Positions 1 through 12,600 of a stretch of DNA of 64,000 nucleotides are shown here, one piece after another. The DNA lies in the NCBI RefSeq assembly GCF_965363235.1, contig NC_134841.1, positions 51,915,078-51,979,077 on the forward strand. The letters are read 5' to 3'. A model generated the notes under the pieces. The model was not told the origin of the DNA and searched no databases. It saw nothing but the letters and a program-made list of their open reading frames with translations. Every line of letters starts with the position of its first letter. Position 1 is the first letter of the stretch. The stretch comes from Mytilus galloprovincialis (Eukaryota > Mollusca > Bivalvia > Mytilida > Mytilidae). The translations under genes were made by a program, and so were the position numbers.

Positions 1-437
1 CCTTGGGGTTTATAAATACATTGAAACTATTGAATCAAGGTTTCCTAATACGCCTATCGATGGACAATAAGATAAATACCACTATTTGAACAGTAACTTA
101 TAACATTTCCTGAACTTTAAGTATGACCACATGATTTGATAGTGTTTGTGTTGATCAGTCTTTTCTTTCTGTGTAATGTTTTGTGAATTGGTCTTTAAAT
201 GTTAGTTTTTACTATGGTGTTGTCCTTCTCTTTTGTCATTTTATGGCTTCAGATTGACATTTTTATTCGTCAGAAAATGGGAACATTATATTTTGTTTCT
301 TTTTAGGCATACTTTAACAAACGAGTCGGTGAATTATCGATATTATAAATTGCATGCAATGTATATTCATTCTCAAAACTAAAAAGCATCTGAATGACTA
401 AACTAGATAAATAAAAAAAAAATGTTTAGGTAAATAC

Positions 438-636
438 CTTCCACCTTGAAGCTGTGAAACTCTCTGTTTAATGGCCACCGCAGTTGGTCGATAGATCGGG
501 TTTTCATTCCAACAGTTTTCCATTAGAGGTTTTACTTTCTGCATTTCTGGAATTTTGTCGAAGTGTTGATCCTCATATCCATCTAAATCTGGTCGAAAAG
601 GGGGATTTGATGAAGCAAGAATTTTCTGAATCACAT
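438..636 (-). CDS. receptor guanylate cyclase exon 16 (end of kinase-homology domain)
   Basis: It encodes [20 protein letters not shown], then [14 protein letters not shown] and [12 protein letters not shown]. The family equivalent is PPFRP...L...CW.E.P..RP. The donor gtattt leaves 2 bases for the next exon, which is outside the window together with the dimerisation segment and cyclase domain. Confidence 0.95.
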
Positions 637-3600
637 CTTAAAGATAAATGAATTATATTATGTTTCTAGAAAGAGATTTATTTTTATATAAAAGAAGCAC
701 ACTGAAGTGCAAAAATCTTATTTCAATACATATGTTTTTATTTTGAATTGGTTTAAATTCTCATCTATAATGCTTGTATGGGCAGCAGCCCCTTTCGTTC
801 AGTCTAGAACCACACCGGCATAATGACACACAACTTGTTATTTGTTCATTGCACTTATGAGTTTTAATGTGCCTTTGGTATTTTTCGGCTCTATTTTATA
901 ACAGTATAGTGAATATAAATCAATTGGTAAAAACTTATTTGATTGAATTCTTTCACTAAACATATCAGACGACCAGAAGTGAGGTTCAATAGAGATTATA
1001 TATACGATTTGAACTTAAGACTTCATTTCAAATGTCTAAATTGCAGATTTATAAGAGACAGTTCTGGTTTGATTTATTTTTTTAACGTTCATTCTCTAAA
1101 TTGTTTTAATTAACTTCTGTCTCTCCTACAAAACATTTTTTTTATAAAAGTTCGTTTGCAATATAACATGCAGTATTGTATAGGTCAAATCCATCCTGAT
1201 ATAAAATTCAAGAAATCATTGTAAGTTGAGGAATATATATCCCTTATGCAAAACTCGGTTTTGGCTATACTTCATGTACCAGCTCTTAACGTTTGTATTC
1301 GGTTTTGGGTTTCAAATAGTTTGGCACCGATTATCACTGTTAATATTTCAAATCTTGTGCTGTGAAATTGGTACCGTTAATTTTATCACTATATTAGTAA
1401 TTGTAGAACTAAAAATAATACTAGTATATGTGTTCTTTCATGTACTTGTAAAAGTTTGTAACCCAAAATTTTCAAGATCTGTTTTTTTTTCTACTCTCAA
1501 TGTAAGTAGAACCTCTTTGAAATGTTTGATCAGTCATGATCCATATAAGAAAAATAAGGATACACTAAAATTTGTTCGGATTTTCAAGAATCATGAAATA
1601 TTTAGTCCAGGGTTGTTTCATTGTTGAAGCAAATGTATAATGTATTAATCAAAGAATAGTTTCTCCAATAGCTGTAAAAATGGAATCTAAAAAAATGCAG
1701 TTCTGACCTTGTGGTGAAATAAGATCTGTATTGTATGGTTCTGTTCTGAAAATAATTTCATATAGAATAATTCCAAAACTGTAGATGTCTCCTTTTTGTG
1801 AACCATAACGTGGTTTGTCTTCCGTTGTAACATGTTCAGGGGCTGTCCAAAACTGATCTTAAATTAGAGAACGAGAAGAAACCTTTAACCAAACACAATT
1901 TACTATCGATGCGAAGATTCTTCATTTACTAGACACAAATATTAATAAGATAACATCGATTTTTGAATTATTTTGTCAATTAAACAATGAATTCATATTT
2001 TGCAATTAATCTTACAATGTTAGGTAATAAATTGTCTGTTATAAGAATGTGAAGGGTACTTTTCTACATATGGTTCATAAAATTAGACGATAAATCGTGA
2101 TTGTAAAGGCATTGGAAATCATAATTCCTTATTTGATATGAATATAATATTTAAATGTATATGTCCAACAAAAACTTAAATAGTATTTGAGGTTAGATCA
2201 AATGATTGGTTCTTTTTAAAACATTTGCGCTGAGTGTCTGTAGAGTTTAATGAAATATGAAAATCACAGAAAGTGCCTGTACTACAATTGAGACAGTACA
2301 ACACCAACGAAGTTGACAATCGTATTAAATCGTCATACATACTGCTGAAACGCTGATATTCTGATGGGTTAGTGTTCCTATAACAATAATTTAAATTAAC
2401 CAATCCAAAGTCTGTGACCTTTAACACCCAGCGGTTATCAATAACACAGTTACTACTCTTTAGATTTCCAAGAAACTTGAGTAATGAATTGTGAATGAAG
2501 TTCATTCCCTGACAAAAAAAAAACACAAAATAACAATATAATGCGTAACGCAATTAATAAGTTATACACAAATTTTAAAGACAAAGAAAAAATTTGTTAC
2601 CTTATTAGATATTTAAAAGAGTGTTCGTTTAATAAAAGGCATTTAAACTCCTTTAGTGTAGAAAAGATGTAAGAAAATCTTTGGAAAGTAAAGAAATTTA
2701 AAAAAGAAATGGAATATCAACAAACTCTCAAAGTTTACCACTTAAATGTAACATATGTACATTACAATAAATAGCCGATGAAAACCAATGAAAAGTCTGA
2801 GGGTTGAAGACAGAAATCTCAAGCTTTTAATTGTTGAACTGTTAAAATGTACATTTTTTTCTTAATATACAAATGAAATGCATCTCATATCATATCAACG
2901 GTAAAGGGTTGTTTCCTTTTAAGAACTTTTGAATCCGCTGGCTTTAACATATGGGTTTAACATTTATCAGTTTGCTGGATATTTTATTTTTTACAGAAAC
3001 TTCCCAGATTTCAACTTATGTCAAATAGATTTCTAAATCAGCTTTAAAAGCAGGTATCATAAGTTTGTAATTTGTTTCACTACATTTGTTTACGCATTTA
3101 GAAGTTATTATATTCATTAAGCTAACGAGTATATTAATTGATAAAAAGTATGCATGTTTAGATGTATACAGTTGTCATTCAAGCATTGCGTCTCCGTTCC
3201 GGTTGTTTTTATGTTGTGTTTTGGTGGGTGGGGTAATGATTCACTCACTAATGTATAAAAATGTAGAGTAAGACTTTTGATAGTTCGTCTGTTAAAGAAC
3301 TTTAAACATAGAAAACGTGAGTGTCAGTGTTAGCCTTTTTTAGTTTGAAGATATATTCATTATAACTGAATACTTACTATTATCAGGTCTGTTATGAGTG
3401 AAAATTTAAACAAGGAATCTAACTTAATATCCTCATTGGCAATGATATCCTGAAATACATGATTATCATAGTAATGTAAATTATATTCCGAGTTTTAGGC
3501 ATATTTTTTCCATTAATTGGCAATATTCCTTTATAATAACTCAATGCTTTGGTACTGAAATGATTTATAATCTTTCAAAAATTATCTATTTATAGATTTT

Positions 3601-6600
3601 GAAAATATAAAGAAACTAATATTTATAATACCACAGGCAAAGTTGTCGTTTGGAGAATTTGGTTATGCTCAGGTTGGTTTTTTTTTCTTCTTTCAGCTCT
3701 TCTTATCCATCATTGGCTTTCAAATATTCAGATTTGAGCGTTCTAAATGCAGTTAAAAATGCAGAAAAGCACTTCAGGTGCATGTACTTTATAAGATGTC
3801 GTTTTCATTTTTTACAGCACTGGGTCGATATCAGCTCAGTAGGCAATATGTCGGAACCGACATGGTTTATAACTTTTGAAATCATAAAATTAGCTAATGT
3901 TTCAACTCTCATAAGCCAAAACTCCTAAAAAGGATTCGGCATTTTTTGTAGGTTCTTTTTGGTCATATAGATGAAACTAATGTTTCGAATCCCTCAGGCA
4001 GAGTTTATATTTGATGCATTTTTTATTAGTTTTTTTCTTATATCTCTTAAAAGTTACGATCCGTATATATATATTCATGACTATCAAATATTCGACTGTG
4101 AACTTTCGTAATGAAGGGAAATCAAGAAAAGCGCTTAGAACGCATGACATTTATAACGTGTTTTATTTTCTTCTTTTTTCAATCCTTCAACCAGCCTCTG
4201 TGTTTCTGTAGAATTTCACTATTAGATATAAAAATACACAAATCATTCTGCAGATCATAAAATTGATCAAACTCAGACAATTCATAAAGATGATACTTCT
4301 ATCCCGGAACATTAATTTACTGGTACTTTGTTCAATTTAGGATCAAAATGTGCTTAATACATGTATCTGTTAAAAGGCTTCAAGGCAATTGAATGCACGA
4401 AAGCGGAAAGGAAAACCTTTAAACTGTCTTTTGGAAAACTAACCATAATTGTATCATTCTTTTATTACGTAAATTCAAATTACTGCTTACTTGTAGGGTA
4501 CATAAAATTCTGAAAATCCGTAGATTTGTACTTCGTTTTTGAAACCAATCATGAAACAATTACATGGGAAATAAAACTGAATTGTTTTAATTTTTCCAAC
4601 TGCTTAACGATACATGATTATTGTTTCGCTATACTCTTATGATATTGCGCGCTGCTAATTGTATTTCTAAAATTCGTTAAATCATGATCTATGTACTTAT
4701 GTGACATTTTAAAAGTGCTTTTGGTCCATATTCTGTTTGATTTCAATCTGATACTTACTTTATTAAATGTTTATGAGTACTGATTTTATTTGATAATTAT
4801 TTGTGCTATTTTTTTTTTGTCTCTATGTGTTAAAACCGTCTATTGGGATGCTATATGTTATAATTTGCTTTAAAAGCTTTTATAAGTAAACATGTGGCGA
4901 CTCCTAATAGAATATAAAATAGTTGCTTACTCAATGCCCTTTACTGTCTGTTGGGGGTGCAAAACTTTTAGACGAACAAGACAATCAAATTATAGCTTGA
5001 ACTACAGAATCTTTACAACCTATATCGCTCACTTTAAAAGCTAGATAAACGATCAAGGGTCATGATATTATCCCTTGTGCTGCAAAAAATTGTGACATTC
5101 TTCAATACTTTAAAAAAAACTTTGTAATTTCAACTGAAAAGGGGGATGTATTAATCTACACACTTCAAATAAGATACTATTGACTACTGTGGATTCATTT
5201 ATTTTCGTGAGTATCAATTTTCGTGGATTGCTGAAAACTTGCATATTCGGGAATATTTGATGTCTTTGTTTTGACAATCTCCGAATACAAAACCTATTTA
5301 AAATATGTATTTCGTTGAACATTTGATTTCGTGGTTCACTTGTGCCCACGAAATGCACGAAAATTGGTATACAACGAATAATAATGAATCCACAGTAATA
5401 TCTAAAGAATTGTGTTCGAAATAACATATGTTTTCAAACATAATGGGTAAAAGGTAGTCTTATTAAATCATCTCCTTTGTGACTTAATTGCTCAATAGAA
5501 GATAGTATACACTCTAACAAATTACTTATAGTTTCAAACATTTAATTATGTAGTTTCGGTGGAAAGTGAAAAGCAAATGTGAGTTTACTGAAAGGATTTT
5601 TATATAAGTATTATATATAACCAATTGTGATGCATCCGATCGTAGAGTGTCCTCCAATCATCATTATCACCATGTTGTGTCACAAGAGGGGATTTTTATT
5701 TGAGTTGCCACTCTGAATCAAAGATTTCTTTTGTTGGCGATGTTCAACTAATAGTAAAGAAATGATGATATTTCATAAGGGATGTTGTATCAATTATTTC
5801 TTTCAGGACTGGTTCGGGTTATGTATTATTTGTTCCGGCCCAATTGAGAATTAGCAGATGATAAAAATTAAATATGTTTAACGAGTTTCAGTTTGCCATA
5901 TAGGAACACAAAATTGTGTCTTAAAATAGTGAAAGAGAATAGATATTGTCCTAGCCCAAACCAAAAGGGCAGACAAACTTTTATTTCGAAAAGCTCTTAA
6001 GAAATCTTATAGCAACCGGATATAATAAAATTGAGAATGGAAATGGGGAATGTGCCAAAGAGACAACAACCCGACCATAGAAAAAAACAACAGCAGAAGG
6101 TCACCACTAGGTCTTCAATGTAGCGAGAAATTCCCGCACCCGGAGGCGTCCTTGAGCTGGCCCCTAAACAAATATATACTAGTTCAGTGATAATGAAGTA
6201 CACCAATTAAAGTTAAAAATGCAAAAAGGAAACTAATATTCAAATAAGCGTTCTGCATGATCTGCATAGACCAACACTCCATTATTTATTTGTAATTATA
6301 ATCATTTTATATTCAGCAGTAAGCTGTTTTATAAAAGGTATGTAAATTATGCATCATGAAGGCGTCAGATGTACCATAGTTATCTTTAGCGAGTTGATAT
6401 CAATTTAGCATTGTGCATTTACGAATGTTTACAAAAAACTTATAACAGAATAAAAACTAATCTACTAATCACCAGGTTAAAGTTGAACTATGTAACGCCG
6501 ATTTGGATTGCATAATGTATTGTATTTTTTGGGTAAATTATGAATGTATAAATTTATTCATAACGTAGTTCGTTCATTAATTAATCAATCACAAAAAGTT

Positions 6601-9600
6601 GCTGTAGTCTTGGTTTTTTTTATATAATCGGATGGAAAAGTTTAATAATCAGTTACGACACTGTTCTCATTTAAAATGTGCATCATGACGTAAAAAGAAA
6701 TATACCATATGTTGATGTAAAACTTAATAGATATCCGTAACTTGATATATATTGAGAAAGCTAGAATGTTTGAACTTCTGATTATAACATGACGTCCTTC
6801 AAACGCTCTGAGTATACACCCGTGGTAAAATATGAATATAGTGTTTGGGCTGTTCCGATCGTACTCCAATGTCATATGTTCTTTTATGAATAAGCTACCC
6901 GACTACATAGAACTATGACGTCAGAATATAAGCGTTTTACGGGAAAATACACGCTTGTGAAACCGAAAATCATCACAAACAAGTAAACAAACTATGCTGA
7001 AATGTGTTATATAAGCCATTTTAGACATATAAGTACAATTGTCATTTAGATTCATCCAAACCTATTTAAATATTTTAGTGTAAATAGTTTAAGAATGTCA
7101 CTTATTCAGATTGCTCTGTTCTTTTATGTCAATTTAATAGTGTGTTTATTTATGGGAACAGCAAATAATGCCTTCACCATGTTCACCTAGAGCGCTTCGA
7201 TCAAAAAACAAATGCAGTATTTGTCCTATAAGAATCGAAATAATCCATGAGGGCTTGAATATATTGTCATTTTACCACGGGTTGTCCCTTTAAGACGAAA
7301 GTTTACCCCTCGTTTTCGCTTAGGGTAAAATATTTGTCCTAAAGGGCCAATACGTGGTAAAATCACGATATGTTCAAGCCACCGTGAATCATTTCTTTAC
7401 TAGTTGATGCCATCTAAAACACTTAGTAGTACAGTGTTTTAGACATAAAGCAACATCTTGAATTGCAAAATATGTGACCGAGTCTAGTTTATAATCTTGT
7501 AGAAAAATAAGAGAAGGAATCACGGTGCCTTCTTAAAAAAGATTATAGTTTATTTATTAATTCAAGGTTTGCTAGCATCCATAAATATAAATTTATTTAT
7601 GTTAAACGAATTTATATAAACCTACCTGAAGGCTTCCTTTAGCGCAATACAGTGTCAATACCATTGGCCCCCTTTCATCAACACTCATTCCAATAAATCT
7701 GTTAACATTTTCATGAACAAATTCTCTCATCTAAAATACCATTATAAAAACTTCAATGGAATCAACACTTTAACGTTTTGATTTCAATAGTAACAAAACC
7801 GAATTCATTCTTTGACAGTTTTATTTTGTACAAAAAGTCGTTTTACTTCTCATTTTATTTCACGAATTGTCGAGTAAATAAATAATTAACATGAGACTGA
7901 TTCCTCGTGCATACTATCATGATTCACTTTGAAAAATAAACTATAACATCATTATTTAATGACTTAAATATTTCTATAAAAGGTTCTTACTTCTTTCAGT
8001 TCCATTTGTGTGTTTCTGTCAATAGTAATCCTGCACTTTTTTAATTGTCTTATAGTTACAGTCATTCCTTTGTAGTGGCCAATCGTTGAAAAAACCTGAT
8101 AATCGTTCACTTTTTGACTAGGACTATTCATCGAATTGGAAGTGTCATCCGTCATTCCTGTGCACAGACTCAGCTGTAAATAATCAAAAATCATTTCGCC
8201 AAGTAACTCTAATATCTCTTTAAAGGTATACAGATTGATTATAATATTGAACTAGAAAAATGTGTGACGCATGAAACTCTGCTAAAATATAAATCGTCAA
8301 AGAACGTTTAAACAACATTAAAGTTTTTATTCTCTCAAATGGCCCAATTATCAGCTCTTGTTAAATCACAAGTAGAACTTTTTGAAAACTCAACAGAAAA
8401 AAATGATTGTGAGATCCCCTACAAGGCTTTATATTCTCGTTGGTACATAACAGTCACAAAAAAATTATGTATCATGAAGGAAAGCTCAAAAAGGTTCACC
8501 CTGTTTGTATATTGAATTCGGCAGAAATGTTATATTGTGTATTTTTTCAGTTTGTTGTTGACTAGGAAGAATGTTATATTCGTACCATACTTATACTGCC
8601 ACTTCTAGATAATGCCTTTTTTGTTTTATGTACGTCTTCGTATTTGATTTTCCATAACTCCAACACAAGGTCTTTTTCATATTTATAGCGCCTGTAAAAT
8701 ATTTGATGAAAACCCTTAGTCATTTCATGCGATATAGTTTTTAATGTAATGTATCATTTCATTTTAAAAAGAAATTCTTGTTCAGTAACGCCAGTAGAAT
8801 TTACAACTGTCGAGATTCCTTTGAGAAAAGTTAGAACCAGCGTCAGTTGACAGCAGAAACAAATACTAGTTGAATAAAAGCAGATGTAATATAAAGAAAA
8901 TTGAACAGACATAGGGGTCAATTCCAAGGGTCTACTAGTGTGAATATGTAATAGCAAATGTATTTTAACCTAATGGTATGTTCAAAAATATCAACGTCAA
9001 GATATACTTCTTAGTTCCAGGAAATCTATCTACATGATCCGTAATGTTTAAACTGGCGATTGGCTGTAATAGACATGTCCATACTAATATGGTACAATTA
9101 CAATACCTAAAACTTGTGTGACCATGTTTCAGTTCGAATCAAAAATAAATTGCTATTTAATTTTTGTTTATTGTAAAGAATCCCATTTTCGATGGGATGT
9201 CCACTTTTCTCATTAGGAATGCGTAATCAACTCTTGTAAAACTTTTTTTTTGTTCAAATTAAAAACTGTGTTTTCTTTGTCAATTCTATTTTCATTATCT
9301 TTTGTTAGTAACAGTATTCGCAATTACTATTCCCGGATATTTCCGTAAAAAATCATGGGGCTACCACATGTCAACTTAAACTAACCGATAACAATTAAAT
9401 GATCCCGCCACCAGAAGAACCATAACCAATGCCATGCATATACATACTATTAAAACAGTCTTATCTGAAACAAAACAAATAAAAACGTTAACAAAAGCTA
9501 AATTATATGTTATCGTGTATGTTGAAATATTGCCTAAAAAAATAAAGAAAATAATGAAAACACAATCGATGTTTGACAGTTACACTTTAATTTCGAACAC

Positions 9601-12600
9601 AAATGACTAAATAATGTAATATTAAGGATGTATTCTTCTGACGTTTCAGTCACGTTGAAATCTCGTTCTGGAGTTATTTCCAAAACATGTGATAGAAGTG
9701 GAAAATATCAATATTTTAAAAAGATTATAATCAAACATGACTCTGTGAAACAATTGTGTATTTACAAGAATAGTTTTTGAACAATCCAGTTTTTAAATTT
9801 TACGACCAATCAAGTCAGTCTTATTAGCCAACATTTTGAGAAAACGGGTGAGGGGTACAAAAAATGATTTTACAAGAATCATGTTCATCCCATATCATTT
9901 TTGTCTTTTCAAATTTCTTAGATATTTATTTTTTCAATCATTTATAACAAAAAAGTTGAAATGATATCCATTTTGTTCTTAAAACTGAGAAAAATAACAA
10001 GTTTACAAATTTGACAGCATGGCAAATTTGACACAAAAAAGCATCAAAATATGATAAAACTTTCTTATTATAGTTTTTTTTTAAAGTTATATGTATTCAG
10101 ATTGGTCCACTTCATCTTTATTGAAAAAAATAAAAGTATAAATTTTTCACAATAATAGCCCAAAAATATGTAAAAATTGATGAAAAATGGGAAAATCATC
10201 AAATTTGGGTATTTTCAAAGGGTCGTACTAATAAAAGAAGTGCACCACCATATGAGTTTTTCTTAACCAGTTATTGTTTTACAGTCTTATAAACCAAAAG
10301 ATCTGCTTAAGAAAAAATGTTTGATTCTAGAAATGTTTTGCTCGTGTACATCCTTAATATGCATTGTTCGAGAAATTGACAAATAGGTTGATTACGGAAA
10401 ATGTATATAGATTTATATCAACATCTCATGTTAGATTTGTTTCTTAATCATAACTTTCATGTGTGATTTTATATTTAAAAAGTAGAGTAAATTACTAAAG
10501 AATTCAAATCTGATTCGTGCTTTTAAAAATACGTACAATAATGCTTTAAAAATACCAAAGGTGTGGTAGCGATAAGTTTTTTTGCAACTGGTGATTAGTT
10601 AAAGACCAAAACCGATACTGAGTTTTTAAATATCAAATAAGTGTCTTATGATTTCATAAAATAAATAAAATTAACAAGGCGGTTAAACAAAATTATTAGT
10701 CGATGAATGAAAACATAACTTAGGATAATATCTGTCATAGAAAAACTAAATTTTGAGCAATATGAGTGCACTAAAAATAAACAAGGTGAACATAAGTGAT
10801 ACAGAAAAAAAGCAGCTTTGCTCAAAAGAGGTATCCACAGTATATCTGACTACTATAACATACCCTTAATATATTATGAATTTTAAGGGCTACTTTTAAT
10901 GTATTTTCTTCTCAGATAAAAGATGATTTGTTTTGTAACTATATACGTTTTTCGGTACAAAGACGATGAAAAGTATGAATATCCTGCTAAGCCCCTCAAA
11001 TCTGCAACAAAGCAAAAACTAGTTTCGTCTCCACAAGTTTGTGTTGCCAGTCCGGAAGTTATATTACCGGCTTACCATTTCTGGGTGGTCTGTTTTAAAA
11101 ATCTCTTTTTGATGACGACTTCAAACTATATTTTTACTTAAATTATAAGTGCCCCATATGTACTTGTAACAACAGGTAACTGTATAAGTAAGGAGATGTG
11201 ATATGATGGCGTTTGTTTTTTCTTTTGAAATCCTAATAGTTTACTTTATAGACAAAAATACAAAGCATCTTGTAAAGTTCTTTAATTTCACTTTCAGATA
11301 TAATCAGTCAATTATCAACAGTTAAAAGAGTGTTGACATCTCAAATATTCTGTTGAACTTTATGAATAATCACTACCTGAAGTAGGAAGATCGATTCATT
11401 CTTGGTCTTTTCCCTCAGTATTGACACAGATGGACCACTTTTAAAAAGTAGATTCTGTGTCCAACGTGATGGTTTCAACTTTCCAATTTTCAAATTCCAA
11501 TTTATCAGCAGAAACATATACTCTCTGTTCCATCGCATGGAGTTTCTATGTCACAGTCAATACGTTACACTCGTGTATGTTTACACTATATAGACATTTC
11601 ATTCTCAATGTTATTTGTTATGCCCGCGTCACACTGTCCCGATTTTTACGCCGATGGCAACACGATAATGGAAATTTTCGAAATCGGGACTGATCGTATC
11701 CAGATCGGGCTATTCGTAGTGCCATCTTTAACCATCGTAGAACAATCGGCCACTTTTTCTAGCCTTCGGGGACAACTTCGGGAAGGGTTCTAAATTTTTT
11801 AACATGTTAAAAAATCCCCGAAGGTGCGTCCGATGTTGAGGGTTCGTATTGAGTTCGTATCACCATCCTCACCATCGTAATGTCACCGGGAATGCATCTT
11901 TGCACATCGTATTGCATTCATGTTTCCATCGTTTCCATCGGGCAGTTTTGACATTACGATGTCTACACGAATGAATCACGAAGATACCCGAAGGTCCTAC
12001 GATGGCAACACGACTTCGTGAAGACCTCGTAATCCCGTCGTTTTGCCATCGAATAAAAGTACGAAGGCGACAAGATGGAACTACGACGGCAATAAATCCA
12101 GCTAAATGTAAGTTAATTGTCGCGCTAAAATACATTTAAAGTGCCATGCGCGATATGCACTGATCAGTCTAATACGACAGTTAAGAAAGACGTTCACAAA
12201 ACATGGAGCTCATATCATATGATTCTATGAGAACAAGAAAGGCGACAGCGGTTGTTTCTATTAATTCAAATGGAACAAGAAGAGCAGCTATTACAGGCTC
12301 AGGATTTACTTTTACAAGTAAAATATTATTTTTTGTCAATTTTTCACATAAAGTAACATAATGAAAATCATAAACGCGCCTCGTACACCGACTGCAGGTA
12401 CACGTATATAGGGAAAACCAACTTTTTCTTCATTATTCAGATTTTTTATGTATCGTCTGAGTTGTTGTCACACCAATGTTTACTCCATAACCATTTTGTT
12501 TTCTATATGTCATATTTTGCCGCATTTGTTGCTTTCCCCACATCCTTCCTTTTGTCTATATTATTATTATATTCTCCTGGAAAGAGCTCTTTTTGAATAA

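Larger units (their letters stand above)
637..5184. other. introns 12 (part) to 15, no recognised elements
   Basis: Apart from the three exons listed in this interval, the sequence is AT-rich intron without inverted repeats, repeat families or coding motifs that I recognise. The 133-codon plus-strand open frame at 1226-1627 has no motif and looks accidental. Confidence 0.6.

Noticed and set aside
1226-1627. 133-codon plus-strand open frame
   Set aside because: It lies in intron 15 of the minus-strand gene, is rich in F/I/L/V from AT-rich sequence, and has no motif.
8754-8957. Minus-strand open frame that might have been a juxtamembrane exon
   Set aside because: Exons 9 and 10 join in frame without it, and it has no family similarity.
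10923-11141. Plus-strand frame with [19 protein letters not shown]
   Set aside because: It looks mildly protein-like, but I recognise no domain, it has no splice partners and it is on the opposite strand to the gene. It could be a relic; not supported.
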